DNA from: Bacillota bacterium
GTDB lineage: Bacteria; Bacillota; Clostridia; Lachnospirales; Lachnospiraceae
DNA: 44,972 bases
Assembly (NCBI GenBank): GCA_023391695.1
Contig: JAEWAK010000046.1
Span: 1 to 44,972 of the forward strand
Reading direction: 5' to 3'
Made by a program: the position numbers and the translations under genes. Below are positions 1 through 8,861 of the stretch, piece by piece; the stretch's first letter is position 1; each line of letters begins with the position of its first letter. The notes beneath the pieces were generated by a model. It was not told where the DNA came from. It saw nothing but the letters and a program-made list of their open reading frames with translations, and did not search any database.

Positions 1-74
1 ACTATTCAATGTTTTCAAAGTGCAAATAAATTTTTAAACTGCAAGATTTTGCAATATTACCAATTTAAATCAAA

Positions 75-123
75 AAGTAAGAACTTTTTCAGTGGCCTCC
101 GCTAAGAAGCGGGGGACTTACTT
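75..123 (+). other. Structured repeat element, copy A (two stacked hairpin helices)
   Basis: Two nested helices can be drawn: AAGTAAG (75-81) with CTTACTT (117-123), and inside it CCTCCGC with GCGGGGG around a TAAGAA loop. The stretch TAAGAAGCGGG followed by GGACTTACTTGT (103-125) recurs almost unchanged at 13290-13316, upstream of the GH28-like gene, with four extra bases in the middle. It lies before the predicted xpt promoter, so it probably belongs to whatever precedes this window or is a dispersed element. It has no T-run typical of a terminator. Its identity is not recognised. Confidence 0.4.
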
Positions 124-137
124 GTAAGGTTAAATAA

Positions 138-166
138 TTGTAATCATTCTATTATTATTGTATAAT
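138..166 (+). promoter_or_regulatory. Predicted sigma-A promoter for xpt
   Basis: TTGTAA (138-143) and TATAAT (161-166) are separated by 17 bases. This predicts a short leader of about 57 nt before the xpt start at 230. No purine-riboswitch core is visible in that leader, although many Firmicute xpt genes carry one. Confidence 0.5.
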
Positions 167-229
167 TATAAACAGGTCAAATTCATACATAGACGGGCAA
201 ATAGAATAGATGCCAGAAAGGTTACAGCG

Positions 230-808
230 ATGAAATTATTACAAGAACGGATATTAAGAGACGGTAATGTAAAGAATGGGAATGTCCTTAAGGTTGACAG
301 TTTTTTAAATCATCAGATGGACATCGGATTATTTAATGAAATTGGAAAAGAATTTAAGCGGATTTTTGACGGATTAAAGATTAACAAGATTTTAACTATA
401 GAAGCTTCCGGAATCGGAATAGCCTGTATTACGGCACAATATTTTAACGTTCCCGTCGTCTTTGCCAAGAAGGCTCAAAGTATAAACATAGACGGAGCAG
501 TTTATTCTACAAAAATAGAATCATTTACCCATAAAAAAACTTATGATGTCATAGTATCCAAAAAGTTTCTGAATCCGGAAGACAGGATACTGATCGTTGA
601 TGACTTTCTTGCAAACGGCTGTGCATTGGCCGGTCTGATTGATCTGGTCCGGAGTGCAGGTGCCAGCGTGGAAGGAATCGGAATCGTGATTGAAAAAGGC
701 TACCAAAAGGGCGGCGAGATGATCCGCTCCATGGGTGTCAGGCTGGAATCCTTAGCTATCGTAGACAGTATGAATGCAGAAGACGGAAGCATTGTATTCC
801 GAAATTAA
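230..808 (+). CDS. xpt: Xanthine phosphoribosyltransferase
   Basis: The 192-residue product converts xanthine plus PRPP to XMP in cytoplasmic purine salvage. The sequence follows Bacillus subtilis Xpt closely from the first residues: LKVDSFLNHQ near the N-terminus, an EASGIGIA segment, VPVVFAKK, the PRPP-binding ILIVDDFLANG motif near residues 121-131, and GIGIVIEKGYQ. The length matches the family (about 190-195). The frame stays open upstream to 158, but homology begins at ATG 230, preceded by an AGAAAGG ribosome binding site, so the shorter start is chosen. It is followed by 206 bases without a gene before holA, so it is probably monocistronic. Confidence 0.93.
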   Translation: MKLLQERILRDGNVKNGNVLKVDSFLNHQMDIGLFNEIGKEFKRIFDGLKINKILTIEASGIGIACITAQYFNVPVVFAKKAQSINIDGAVYSTKIESFTHKKTYDVIVSKKFLNPEDRILIVDDFLANGCALAGLIDLVRSAGASVEGIGIVIEKGYQKGGEMIRSMGVRLESLAIVDSMNAEDGSIVFRN

Positions 809-1014
809 TAAAAAATGGAAAGAATCCGATAAGGATAAAAATAAGATTTTTAAATTTCCTCTTGCTTATTTTGCTATTTCTTAGTAAAATAGATGTGCTG
901 TAATAATAAAACAATGGTTTGGCAGCATACCAGTAAAGTATGTGACTTTTTCATCCGTATGAATTGCAGCATTGCTTCGTCTTTTGGCAGAGGCTGCGTG
1001 TAATGGGAGTTATT

Positions 1015-2001
1015 ATGAAGAACATTAAAGAGCATATTAAACAGAATCAGTTTAAGCCGGTATATCTGCTGTATGGTACGGAAAGTTATCTTAAGAAATT
1101 ATATAAAGATAAGTTAAAGACTGCAATTCTGGGAGACGGCGATGAGATGAATTACTCCTATTTTGAAGGAAAGGGAGTAGATATTCCCAAAGTAATTGCG
1201 ACGGCTGACACTCTGCCTTTTTTTAGTGATAAAAGGCTAATTATTATTGAGAACAGCGGTTTATTTAAAAGCCAGAATAACCTGGCCGATTATATAAAAT
1301 CCATTCCGGAAACCACCCATATTGTTTTTGCGGAGACGGAAGTTGACAAGAGAAACCGGTTATTTAAGGCAGTTAAGGATGTTGGCACCATATCAGAGAT
1401 GAACGGTATGGATGAAGCCAATTTAAAGCTTTGGGTCGCCTCGCTGTTAGATAAGGATAAGAAGAAAATTACCGGTGAGACAATCCTTTATCTCCTTGGC
1501 AAGACTGGAACCGATATGGAAAATATCCAGAATGAAGTGGAGAAATTAATCTGTTATGCCATGGACAGAGGTGTTATTACTGCAGAAGATATCGATACGG
1601 TCTGTACGACTCAGATCAGCGGCAAGATCTTTTTAATGATTGATGCCATAGGCAGCAGAAGACAGCAGCAGGCCCTGGATTTATACTATGATTTACTGGC
1701 TTTGAAAGAAAAGCCCATGTCCATCTTATTCCTGATTACCAGGCAGTTTAACATTTTGGTTCAGGTAAAGGATCTGGCAGCGTTAGGTTATAATAATACG
1801 GTTATCAGCCAGAAGACCGGTCTGATGCCCTTTACTATCAGCAAATACCTAAGTCAGGGAAGGAATTTCACCATGAAAACCTTAAAAGAAGCCCTGCAAA
1901 GCTGTGCCGAGATTGAAGAGCAGATTAAGACCGGACGGCTTATTGATACGATCGGTGTGGAGCTTTTAATTGTGAAGTATAGTGCCGCATCGGCGAGTTA
2001 A
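1015..2001 (+). CDS. holA: DNA polymerase III subunit delta
   Basis: The 328-residue delta subunit of the clamp-loader complex opens the beta sliding clamp on DNA. The N-terminal domain shows the family signature PVYLLYGTESYLKK and the aspartate-containing TLPFFSDKRLIIIENSG stretch. The C-terminal part carries the helical collar region (ILFLITRQFNILVQVKDL and a final AEIEEQIKTGR helix). Length is typical (about 330-340). The frame is open from 964, but ATG 1015 has a GGGAG site five bases upstream and aligns with the family start. A tRNA-Ser gene follows after about 140 bases, on the same strand. Firmicute holA genes often sit near rpsT or tRNAs, which fits a core-chromosome location. Confidence 0.92.
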   Translation: MKNIKEHIKQNQFKPVYLLYGTESYLKKLYKDKLKTAILGDGDEMNYSYFEGKGVDIPKVIATADTLPFFSDKRLIIIENSGLFKSQNNLADYIKSIPETTHIVFAETEVDKRNRLFKAVKDVGTISEMNGMDEANLKLWVASLLDKDKKKITGETILYLLGKTGTDMENIQNEVEKLICYAMDRGVITAEDIDTVCTTQISGKIFLMIDAIGSRRQQQALDLYYDLLALKEKPMSILFLITRQFNILVQVKDLAALGYNNTVISQKTGLMPFTISKYLSQGRNFTMKTLKEALQSCAEIEEQIKTGRLIDTIGVELLIVKYSAASAS

Positions 2002-2139
2002 ATTAACAATATTTGTTGTTTGCCAGTTTACGAGGTTTTGGCAAGATCATAATTTTAGTTGTTCCATTCTGCTTTTTCATTTATTTTCCGAGGTTGACAA
2101 ATCGAGAAAAATGAATAGAATAATAGGTATGAAATATAT

Positions 2140-2224
2140 GGAGAGTTGTCCGAGTGGTCGAAGGTGTGGCACTCGAAATGCCATAGACCGAAAGGTCTCT
2201 AGGGTTCGAATCCCTAACTCTCCG
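2140..2224 (+). tRNA. tRNA-Ser (anticodon CGA)
   Basis: An 85-nt cloverleaf can be drawn by eye. The acceptor stem GGAGAGT pairs with ACTCTCC. The anticodon stem TGGCA/TGCCA encloses CTCGAAA with anticodon CGA, reading UCG. A serine-type long variable arm AGACCGAAAGGTCT follows, then a T-arm with GGTTCGAATCC. The discriminator is G and no CCA is encoded. It sits directly before the GC-richer exosortase block, and tRNA-Ser 3' ends are common integration sites, but no second copy of its 3' end was found in the window. Confidence 0.96.
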
Positions 2225-2264
2225 TCAACTAGTTTCAATGGGTCTATTTGGAAGCCCATTGTTG

Positions 2265-2305
2265 TGGGGGAGCTGTCAGTTGGCACTGACAACTCCCTTA
2301 TTTTT
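2265..2305 (+). terminator. Intrinsic terminator after tRNA-Ser
   Basis: GGGAG-c-TGTCAGT pairs with ACTGACA-a-CTCCC around a short loop, followed by TTATTTTT. A second hairpin, CAATGGG/CCCATTG (2236-2261), lies between the tRNA and this terminator. Confidence 0.85.
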
Positions 2306-2586
2306 AAGGTTCATCGTTCGTGGTAGAGACATAGCTTTTCTCTTAGCTAATAGCAACTAAATGCAATTTGGTTACATTATTTTTCTCATCCGTTTTCTCC
2401 TCGATGTTTTGGTTAGGTTAAGCAGTGTTTAATTCTTAAATATACCAAATAATAGTATAATAGGTAGCGAGTTTATATCTTGAATTGCTAAAGATATTCA
2501 GCGTCGCTTTATGTGGTGAAAATAATAGTATGTTTGTCAATGGACATTTTATTAAAAAAACCCAGTTCTTTAATAAAACAAATGAC
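2306..2586. other. AT-rich spacer with weak terminator-like hairpin
   Basis: No gene is visible. A 10-bp AT-only inverted repeat, TTTTATTAAA (2547-2556) with TTTAATAAAA (2569-2578), lies just beyond the stop of the leftward exosortase gene and could end that operon, although an A/T-only stem is weak. This spacer marks the change to a more GC-rich composition. Confidence 0.35.
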
Positions 2587-3378
2587 TCACTTCTTTTTCA
2601 CCCTATGATGTTCCCGTACCGCATACGCAATGCAAGACACAAATATCATAGCGAAGCATACAGAGGTTATTAGCGTGGCATACTCCAAAAATTTCTTAAA
2701 GTCATTTTGACGAGCATTGTGCAGAAAAGGAATGACAAGCGCAATGGAAAAATAGCAGAGCATTGGAGGCACAAAGCGGTAAACCATTTTGATGAACAGC
2801 TTACTCTGGAATTTGGTGATTAGGAATTTGCTGAGCATTTCAGGCGATGTGTTTTCTTTTGACTTTGAAATTAAACCTGGAAACGGGTATACAGCTAACA
2901 GCGATGCGACATACACAACCGTTCCGATGATCGTATGCAACCGTTCGGATGTGAGCCAGTTCGCGTGAATGTCCCATTCGTCAAAATATACTGGAATGTA
3001 AATCGTCAATATAATTCGGAAGCCGTTTACGAAAACCGTAAACGGGTACGAAAACATGAAACTACCAGCGAGCCAGCAAACCCCTCCCCTCACCGAATTC
3101 GTTCTGTGAACGAACGGGAAGAAGAGCGCAGCGAACGTAATCAGCATAAACTGCATACCCGAGCAACTCGGGGCTATGATAAACCGTATGCTGTGGTTTA
3201 TGTAGCCGACATCCGCTTGTTTGGTGAAATCAATACCGCTGATGAGGGTGACCCATCGCGCAGTGGGAGCCAGAATAAAATCCAACTCCGCACTGCTTGC
3301 TATGCTATAAAAATATTTTATTCCGAGAATGATAATCAAACCGATGATATATAGCGCGAATAAATATTTTTTTTTCAT
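2587..3378 (-). CDS. Exosortase-family membrane transpeptidase (cysteine protease-like)
   Basis: The 263-residue polytopic membrane protein has about six to seven hydrophobic segments. It shows the three conserved exosortase active-site positions: Cys72 in APSCSGMQF, Arg121 in VNGFRIIL and His148 in SERLHTIIG. Exosortases and archaeosortases are believed to cut C-terminal sorting tails of the PEP-CTERM kind and process the substrate across the membrane. The start ATG overlaps the stop of the upstream VIT/vWA gene by four bases (ATGA), so the two are translationally coupled. That gene ends in a SEPG plus membrane helix plus basic tail, which marks it as the likely dedicated substrate. About 100 residues beyond the catalytic core form two further membrane helices. 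Which Xrt subfamily it belongs to (XrtK- or XrtN-like are candidates, because VIT-type partners are known there) cannot be settled by eye. Confidence 0.85.
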   Translation of the reverse strand: MKKKYLFALYIIGLIIILGIKYFYSIASSAELDFILAPTARWVTLISGIDFTKQADVGYINHSIRFIIAPSCSGMQFMLITFAALFFPFVHRTNSVRGGVCWLAGSFMFSYPFTVFVNGFRIILTIYIPVYFDEWDIHANWLTSERLHTIIGTVVYVASLLAVYPFPGLISKSKENTSPEMLSKFLITKFQSKLFIKMVYRFVPPMLCYFSIALVIPFLHNARQNDFKKFLEYATLITSVCFAMIFVSCIAYAVREHHRVKKK

Positions 3379-5420
3379 GCCGTCCGCTTCCTTAACAGAC
3401 GCAAGGCTCCGACAATCACCGTGAGTGCCGCAACCACAATGATAGCCGTAGTTCCCGGCTCAGAGCCGCTTGTATAAGCGCCTACCGAAAGATTTGAAAC
3501 ATGGAGTGGAAGCGGCAGCGGTTGGTCAACGTCTTTCGCCGCATCACCGGTATTGCGAACCTCCTCAGTCACCGCGATGAAAGAGGTAAACTGTGTGAGC
3601 ATACTATAATCCAGCCCGATTTGTGTCACTTCTTTTTGAACGCCTTTCATGTCGTTTTCATCTCCTTCGATGCCGTAGTCCATAAGCTGTTCCACCCTCG
3701 ACCGTGCCCATAAGTATGGCAAAGCCGAATTGCTTTCCTGCGACTGTGCGTCCGCAACTTCAATCACTTGCTTGTATTCCTCTCCGTTGCCCATCGTTCC
3801 GGTTATTTCTATGGTACCCTTTGGCTCGCCTTTCCATTTACCAAACAGTACAATTGGCCTTTTTGCGAAAAGTGTCGGCAATTTCTGCGGCTCTATATCG
3901 TAGGTGCTAAAGCCGTTATACTTCAACTTAATATCCTGCAGAATCGGCGATTGTATGTAGTCTCGAAAATTCTCTGCTACTTCAGTGGCTTTCGCCGGGT
4001 CTGTTACAACGAACGCTTCGCCCTGTCCCGCTTTTGCTATGCCTTCAATTAAATAGCGGTTTACGCCGTCACCTATCCCGAATGAGAAAAAGTCTGTCTC
4101 GCCTAAGTTTTTGCTTATGATGTCAAATATTCTTGATTCCTCAGCGATGTAGCCATCGGTTATTACGATGACGCTACGTGCGACATCATTACTTATTCGA
4201 GGGATATCTATGGCGGACTGTAGTGCAGGGCTAAGTTCCGTCCCTCCACTGCCGTCTTCCTGGCCTATTAAGTCCAGCGCCATATTTATGTTTTCTTCGG
4301 TTGCTGGCACAGATTTCGGCGACATTTGCGCCGACATGCCGGCAAACAAGATTACATTGAAGGTATCTGTCGGGCGAAGATTGCTGACAAGATTCTTGAT
4401 AAGCTCCTTTTCGGTGTCAATCGGGTAACCGGACATTGAGCCGGAAACGTCCAACACGAAAATATACTCGCGCGGAAGGATGTCGCTCAACGTGTAACGT
4501 TCCGGCGGTTGAACTGTCAGCATGAAAAAGTTTTCCATTGTGCCATTGTCTCCGGCAACGCCTCCTTTATTAAGCATAAGCCCGCTGTTTATCTCCATGC
4601 CGGTAAGTGAGTAATCGAGTATAAAATCACGGTTGCCTGCGTATTCCTCTGTGTCAGCCAAAGTGATGTGTGCGTTGTCGTTGTCAATGTCTGTCATAAT
4701 TTTATGCGACTGACAGGTGATTTCCGAAATTGGTACGGCAGAAGTTAAGTTAACTGTTATGTTATATTTGCCGGGTGGCGTGTCACCGTCCATGATGTAC
4801 GGGGTTTCTACGAACTGATTGGTATCGTCCGACGCATCGGCCGTAGAGCCCACGTACCTTGCTCCAACCACCGTCGGGAAAACGAACTCATATTTGCCGT
4901 CGGCCTGGGTGATTGTTTCGGTGTAGTGCAACTCAACTTTAACGGTATCGCCCGGCATGATGTTTGCAACATTCATTGTGAAAACATTCGGACGCTCCTG
5001 CTGCAGCAAGGAAGCGCTTTTACCTTCGCTTTTTGCTTCCTCAAATTCCTGCTTGGCTTCCACGCGCTCTTTGATTTGCGCTTTGATGATTTCGTTGCCA
5101 ATTTGAATGGTCATGCCGTGCACCGCCACTTTTGTTGAACCCGGGAAGACATATCTAGCGTTGATCGGGTTCAGACCTTCATTTGCATAAATTTGAGTGA
5201 CGAAAGTTTCGGCTATGATACCGTTGATATTCGTTATTACGTCCGTTTCCTTCAATGGGAACTTGTCCATGGTCGGATCGCCGTCTTCGATGAAAAAGTA
5301 CGGCGAGAGCGTCCGGTCTCGGTCGTCCGCTGAAAGATCATCGGCGAATACCGTAGTAATAGGAATGGTGAAAAGCAACAGGACCAGGCTTAAGTAAAAA
5401 AGATTTTTCAATTTGTTCAT
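3375..5420 (-). CDS. VIT and vWA domain surface protein with C-terminal exosortase sorting signal
   Basis: The 681-residue exported protein starts at ATG 5420, seven bases after GAGGT; the frame's earlier GTG has no such site. The order is: signal peptide (about residues 1-27); VIT domain (about 55-190, inter-alpha-trypsin-inhibitor type, with VEAKQEFEEAKSEGKSASLL and ERPNVFTMNVANIMPGD); a beta-rich linker; a von Willebrand A domain from about 317 with an intact MIDAS motif DVSGSMS (D324, S326, S328); and a C-terminal stalk. It ends in GSEPGTT, a membrane helix and the basic tail RLLRKRTA. That tripartite tail is the hallmark of PEP-CTERM-like sorting signals rather than of LPXTG sortase signals. 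The exosortase is encoded immediately downstream with a 4-bp overlap. VIT/vWA proteins bind divalent cations and protein partners; the ligand here is unknown. Confidence 0.88.
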   Translation of the reverse strand: MNKLKNLFYLSLVLLLFTIPITTVFADDLSADDRDRTLSPYFFIEDGDPTMDKFPLKETDVITNINGIIAETFVTQIYANEGLNPINARYVFPGSTKVAVHGMTIQIGNEIIKAQIKERVEAKQEFEEAKSEGKSASLLQQERPNVFTMNVANIMPGDTVKVELHYTETITQADGKYEFVFPTVVGARYVGSTADASDDTNQFVETPYIMDGDTPPGKYNITVNLTSAVPISEITCQSHKIMTDIDNDNAHITLADTEEYAGNRDFILDYSLTGMEINSGLMLNKGGVAGDNGTMENFFMLTVQPPERYTLSDILPREYIFVLDVSGSMSGYPIDTEKELIKNLVSNLRPTDTFNVILFAGMSAQMSPKSVPATEENINMALDLIGQEDGSGGTELSPALQSAIDIPRISNDVARSVIVITDGYIAEESRIFDIISKNLGETDFFSFGIGDGVNRYLIEGIAKAGQGEAFVVTDPAKATEVAENFRDYIQSPILQDIKLKYNGFSTYDIEPQKLPTLFAKRPIVLFGKWKGEPKGTIEITGTMGNGEEYKQVIEVADAQSQESNSALPYLWARSRVEQLMDYGIEGDENDMKGVQKEVTQIGLDYSMLTQFTSFIAVTEEVRNTGDAAKDVDQPLPLPLHVSNLSVGAYTSGSEPGTTAIIVVAALTVIVGALRLLRKRTA

Positions 5421-5683
5421 TCGACACACCTCTTTTTATTTTTTTGTTTTATGAGTTTATTCTATCGTGTTCATCCATCATAAAAGCTTCAAAGATGTAT
5501 CGGAATTGTAACATGGTAAATATTTTTACGCATATAGCATTTGTGTAAATATTGTGCTAAAATTTAAATAAATCCATAACGGAACATTGCGAGGAAGTTT
5601 CTATTATAAATGAGTGAAAGAAACTCCAGTCAACTTAAGTGTTCTTTTATAGCTTGTTTGTGACGAAAGGTAATGACGAAAAA
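5421..5683. promoter_or_regulatory. Divergent promoter region with direct repeats
   Basis: This 263-bp spacer separates the leftward exosortase operon from the rightward two-component operon. GTAAATATT occurs twice in direct orientation (5516-5524 and 5545-5553), start to start 29 bases. OmpR-family regulators usually bind direct repeats, so this is a candidate site for the response regulator encoded at 6781, but the spacing is not typical. No clean promoter can be assigned. Confidence 0.3.
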
Positions 5684-6778
5684 ATGAAAAAGAATAATAT
5701 GAAAAATGTTTACATTTCACTTTTTTTATGTTTCACAATCCTAACCGTTTTCTTATCCCTTACTTCTGGTGTCTACGCTGGGGGCTTGACCGCCGATTCC
5801 TACCTGGCTAGGTTTAATACCATTACCACGCTTGCAGATATTGCTGCGGGCGGTTACATAACATTAGACACTTCCGACATCATAGACAGCTTTTCATTGA
5901 ATAACGGAAGCAGTGGCGAGATAAACGAATTCGACGTGTATGCCGCAGTACATTCTGAACTCGGCAGAGCCGCCCTGTTTTTTGCCGACATCGACGGTAA
6001 TATTATATATAAAACGGATGAGCTTGAATGCAACTATTTCCATAAAGGTTCACTTAACCAACCGAATATCGCGATAGCCGCAATCGGCACGCGAGACGTC
6101 AACCACGACGGTCTCATGGACATATTGCTGATAACCCGCTGTCTCTGCGACGGCGTGGAATTCAAAATCGGCGATATAATATTTCAAAATGCAAACTCGG
6201 ATGGATTTTACAGGGACTGGCGTGTAAGCGACAAAATAAACCGTTTTAGCATGAATAAAGATATCGACATGATGGCCGCGTTCGCAGGCGGTGGGCAGTC
6301 TTCCGAGTTTTTGTACAGCGCCGCGACAATGGACGAGCTGGTGGAAGGCGATTTTAAACCGCTCAAATATCAGACCTTTGATGCGGACTTTGAAAAGTTC
6401 GGTACGGTTCAAGTGGTTCCGGGAACTTACAAAATGGACAACCATTATATTTTTTTCCTATATCTTGTGGACGGAGAAGGGCGAGTGCTCTGGAACTTCC
6501 AAGCCATGGGAGGTTACGACAGCTTCAGCCAAATGCTCGGCATCTCATTCAAGGACGTGGACGGTGATGGTTGGGCTGACTTTTCCGTGCTCGCTGATTA
6601 TAAAAATTTGGATGACAATAACGACTCCTACACTGTTACTGATTTTTCAATTTACTATCAGCGCGACGGATATTTTTTCGAGGACACGGACTTTCATAAC
6701 GCGTTCGTGGGCAAACTTACAGGAAGTGAAACAATGGACGACGTCGTGCAAGCGGCGCGTAAGTATTGGGGGTGGTAG
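5684..6778 (+). CDS. Secreted protein with two Ca-binding-type (DxDxDG) loops
   Basis: The 364-residue product has a basic N-terminus, a hydrophobic core (about residues 10-32) and a cleavage-like VYAGG, so it is probably exported. Two loops, DVNHDGLMD (near 145) and DVDGDGWAD (near 300), resemble the calcium-binding loops of FG-GAP/VCBS or dockerin-type repeats, where the D-x-[DN]-x-DG positions bind calcium. No enzyme motif is recognised. ATG 5684 is preferred as the first ATG before the signal peptide; its ribosome binding site (AAAGG, 13 bases away) is poor, and GTG 5660 or ATG 5699 are alternatives. The response regulator starts two bases after its stop, so it heads a four-gene operon. 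A role as an extracellular sensor or ligand for the kinase is an inference from position only. Confidence 0.72.
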   Translation: MKKNNMKNVYISLFLCFTILTVFLSLTSGVYAGGLTADSYLARFNTITTLADIAAGGYITLDTSDIIDSFSLNNGSSGEINEFDVYAAVHSELGRAALFFADIDGNIIYKTDELECNYFHKGSLNQPNIAIAAIGTRDVNHDGLMDILLITRCLCDGVEFKIGDIIFQNANSDGFYRDWRVSDKINRFSMNKDIDMMAAFAGGGQSSEFLYSAATMDELVEGDFKPLKYQTFDADFEKFGTVQVVPGTYKMDNHYIFFLYLVDGEGRVLWNFQAMGGYDSFSQMLGISFKDVDGDGWADFSVLADYKNLDDNNDSYTVTDFSIYYQRDGYFFEDTDFHNAFVGKLTGSETMDDVVQAARKYWGW

Positions 6779-6780
6779 AT

Positions 6781-7440
6781 ATGATAAAAATTTTAATCGT
6801 GGAAGATGAAAAACCGATTCGTGACTTAATTGACATGCAGCTCACATCATCAGGCTATCATTGCCAAACAGCGGAAGACGGTGTGCAAGCGGCGGACTTG
6901 ATCGAAGCCAAAAGCTTCGACCTGATATTACTTGATATCATGTTGCCTGGCGTTACCGGCTTTGAACTGATGGACTACATTCGACCGACGGGCACGCCGG
7001 TTATATTCATCACGGCGAAGCACGAGGTTCGCGACCGCGTGAAAGGTTTACGGCTCGGAGCGGATGATTACCTTGTTAAACCCTTCGACATAGTGGAACT
7101 GCTCGCGCGTGTCGAGGCCGTGCTTAGGCGTTACCGCAAAACCGAAAGTGTTATGGAGATTGAGGGCGTAACCATAGACTTTGACGCATACAGGGCCGAT
7201 AAAAACGGAAGCAAATTGGAACTCACCACCAAAGAGTTTGGCTTGCTCAGTCTTTTTGCGCACAACAAAAACATTGCACTTTATCGCGACATGATATACG
7301 AACGCGTTTGGGAAAGCGACTTCGACGGCGACAGCCGTACAGTAGACCTGCACGTTCAACGCTTGCGCAAAAAGCTCGGTTGGGAGCATTGCCTTGTTAC
7401 CGTGTTCAAAGTCGGCTACAGGCTGGAGGTGCCTAAGTGA
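6781..7440 (+). CDS. OmpR/PhoB-family response regulator
   Basis: The 219-residue cytoplasmic regulator has an N-terminal receiver domain (ILIVEDE acidic pocket, phospho-acceptor Asp52 in LLDIMLPG, Thr/Ser in FITAKH, Lys in DYLVKPFD) and a C-terminal winged-helix domain (ELTTKEFGLLSLFAHN, SRTVDLHVQRLRKKLG, VGYRLEVP). ATG 6781 follows GGGGTGG; the open frame upstream lacks homology. Its stop overlaps the GTG start of the kinase by four bases, typical of a coupled two-component pair. Likely targets are its own operon and the divergent exosortase operon. Base composition is GC-richer than in the flanking regions. Confidence 0.93.
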   Translation: MIKILIVEDEKPIRDLIDMQLTSSGYHCQTAEDGVQAADLIEAKSFDLILLDIMLPGVTGFELMDYIRPTGTPVIFITAKHEVRDRVKGLRLGADDYLVKPFDIVELLARVEAVLRRYRKTESVMEIEGVTIDFDAYRADKNGSKLELTTKEFGLLSLFAHNKNIALYRDMIYERVWESDFDGDSRTVDLHVQRLRKKLGWEHCLVTVFKVGYRLEVPK

Positions 7441-8861
7441 AATTCGCCTGGAAATTATTTTTGTGGACAATAGCAATCGTTGCGGCGACGCTTGCCGTCG
7501 GCGGTTATTATATCGTGAATTCGATGTTTCAGTCGTCACTTGCACGTGAAACCAAGCAAGCACTGGATGATAGCGGAATCATACGCTTCGGCTTTGAAAT
7601 CTCGGCACTTAACATTCCTTATAAATACGAGCATTTGCATGATCAAGACATCGTCCGAATCTCACAAACCCTTGATACGGGCGGCGAAAACCGCTACGTT
7701 CGCATATGCGGTGAGGACACTACCCCACTATACGAAAGCGAAGGTTTACCCGCGCACAGAGTAAGTCTAACGGGTGCTGCCGACAATGGCTTTGTGAAAG
7801 ACAATAGCACTAAAGAGCTTGTATATCAAATCATACCGATTGGTGGGCACTATTATATCCAAACCGCTACGAAGCTGAGTATTATCGACCGCTCGCTTTA
7901 TCTTGAGACGCTGGCTGACATCACAAACGTGTTTACGGAGCGCGAGGCAGGGTTTTCGGTTTACAGACAGGTTTGCATTGTCGTTTTGATTTGCGAGGGC
8001 ATCATTATTCTTCTTCTTTCACATTGGCTCACACGCCCCGTAAGATTGCTTTCCATGGCAGCGAAAAGGATGGCTAGAGGTAATTACACCGCACGCGCGA
8101 AAAAAATAAGCAGCGACGAACTCGGATGCCTTACCCAGGACTTTAATGAGATGGCCACGTCGCTTGAAAAAAATGTGTATCAGTTACAAGAGGCGGCGCG
8201 GGCGCAGGAGGAATTTGTGGGCGTGTTTGCCCATGAGTTGAAAACGCCGCTGACCGCAATCATCGGCTATGCGGACATGATGCGATCGCAAAAGCTGGAG
8301 GAAGAAAAGTTGATACTTTCCGCTGACTATATTTATCAGGAAGGGCGTAGATTGGAAAAACTGAGTTTCAATTTGCTCGACCTGATTGTTTTAAAACGTA
8401 CCGAAAAGCCGTCGGGGACGTTTGGCGCAAATTCCATTTTTGAATACATACGTGATACTTTTTCAAAGCTTGACATAAATTTGAGTATTCAGTACGATGA
8501 ACGACAAATTTATGGGGAAATGCCGCTCATAAAAACCTTACTGGCTAATCTGGTGGACAACGCCGTCAAGGCTTCCGAACCTTCGGGTTTAGTAGAAGTA
8601 ACCGGTACGGCAACAGACTGCAAGTATATTTTTACTATTCGGGATTTCGGCTGCGGCATTCCACTTGAACATTTGAGCAAGCTTACCGAAGCTTTTTACA
8701 TGGTTGATAAATCCCGTTCACACAGCCGCCACGGCGCGGGGCTTGGGCTTACGCTTTGTGCCGAAATTGCGCGGTTGCACGGCACGGAGCTTACAATCGA
8801 AAGCGTGGTCGATATCGGAACTACCGTAGGCTTCACTCTGGAGGTTATAAAAAATGATTAA
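7437..8861 (+). CDS. Sensor histidine kinase, HAMP-containing, membrane bound
   Basis: The 474-residue partner of the preceding response regulator starts at GTG 7437, overlapping its stop (GTGA). The order is: membrane helix 1 (about 8-28), an extracytoplasmic sensor region of about 145 residues without a recognised fold, membrane helix 2 (about 177-196), HAMP (about 197-250), HisKA with phospho-acceptor His266 in FAHELKTPL, and a HATPase with N-box LLANLVDNAVKAS, G1 DFGCGI and G2 GAGLGLTL. All motifs needed for activity are present. The last eight bases overlap the start of the next gene. The signal sensed is unknown; the neighbouring exported proteins and exosortase suggest a cell-surface state. 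Confidence 0.93.
   Translation: MKFAWKLFLWTIAIVAATLAVGGYYIVNSMFQSSLARETKQALDDSGIIRFGFEISALNIPYKYEHLHDQDIVRISQTLDTGGENRYVRICGEDTTPLYESEGLPAHRVSLTGAADNGFVKDNSTKELVYQIIPIGGHYYIQTATKLSIIDRSLYLETLADITNVFTEREAGFSVYRQVCIVVLICEGIIILLLSHWLTRPVRLLSMAAKRMARGNYTARAKKISSDELGCLTQDFNEMATSLEKNVYQLQEAARAQEEFVGVFAHELKTPLTAIIGYADMMRSQKLEEEKLILSADYIYQEGRRLEKLSFNLLDLIVLKRTEKPSGTFGANSIFEYIRDTFSKLDINLSIQYDERQIYGEMPLIKTLLANLVDNAVKASEPSGLVEVTGTATDCKYIFTIRDFGCGIPLEHLSKLTEAFYMVDKSRSHSRHGAGLGLTLCAEIARLHGTELTIESVVDIGTTVGFTLEVIKND

Noticed and set aside
173..229. Purine riboswitch in the xpt leader
   Set aside because: The leader predicted from the promoter is only about 57 nt and lacks the conserved purine-aptamer loops; nothing upstream matches either.
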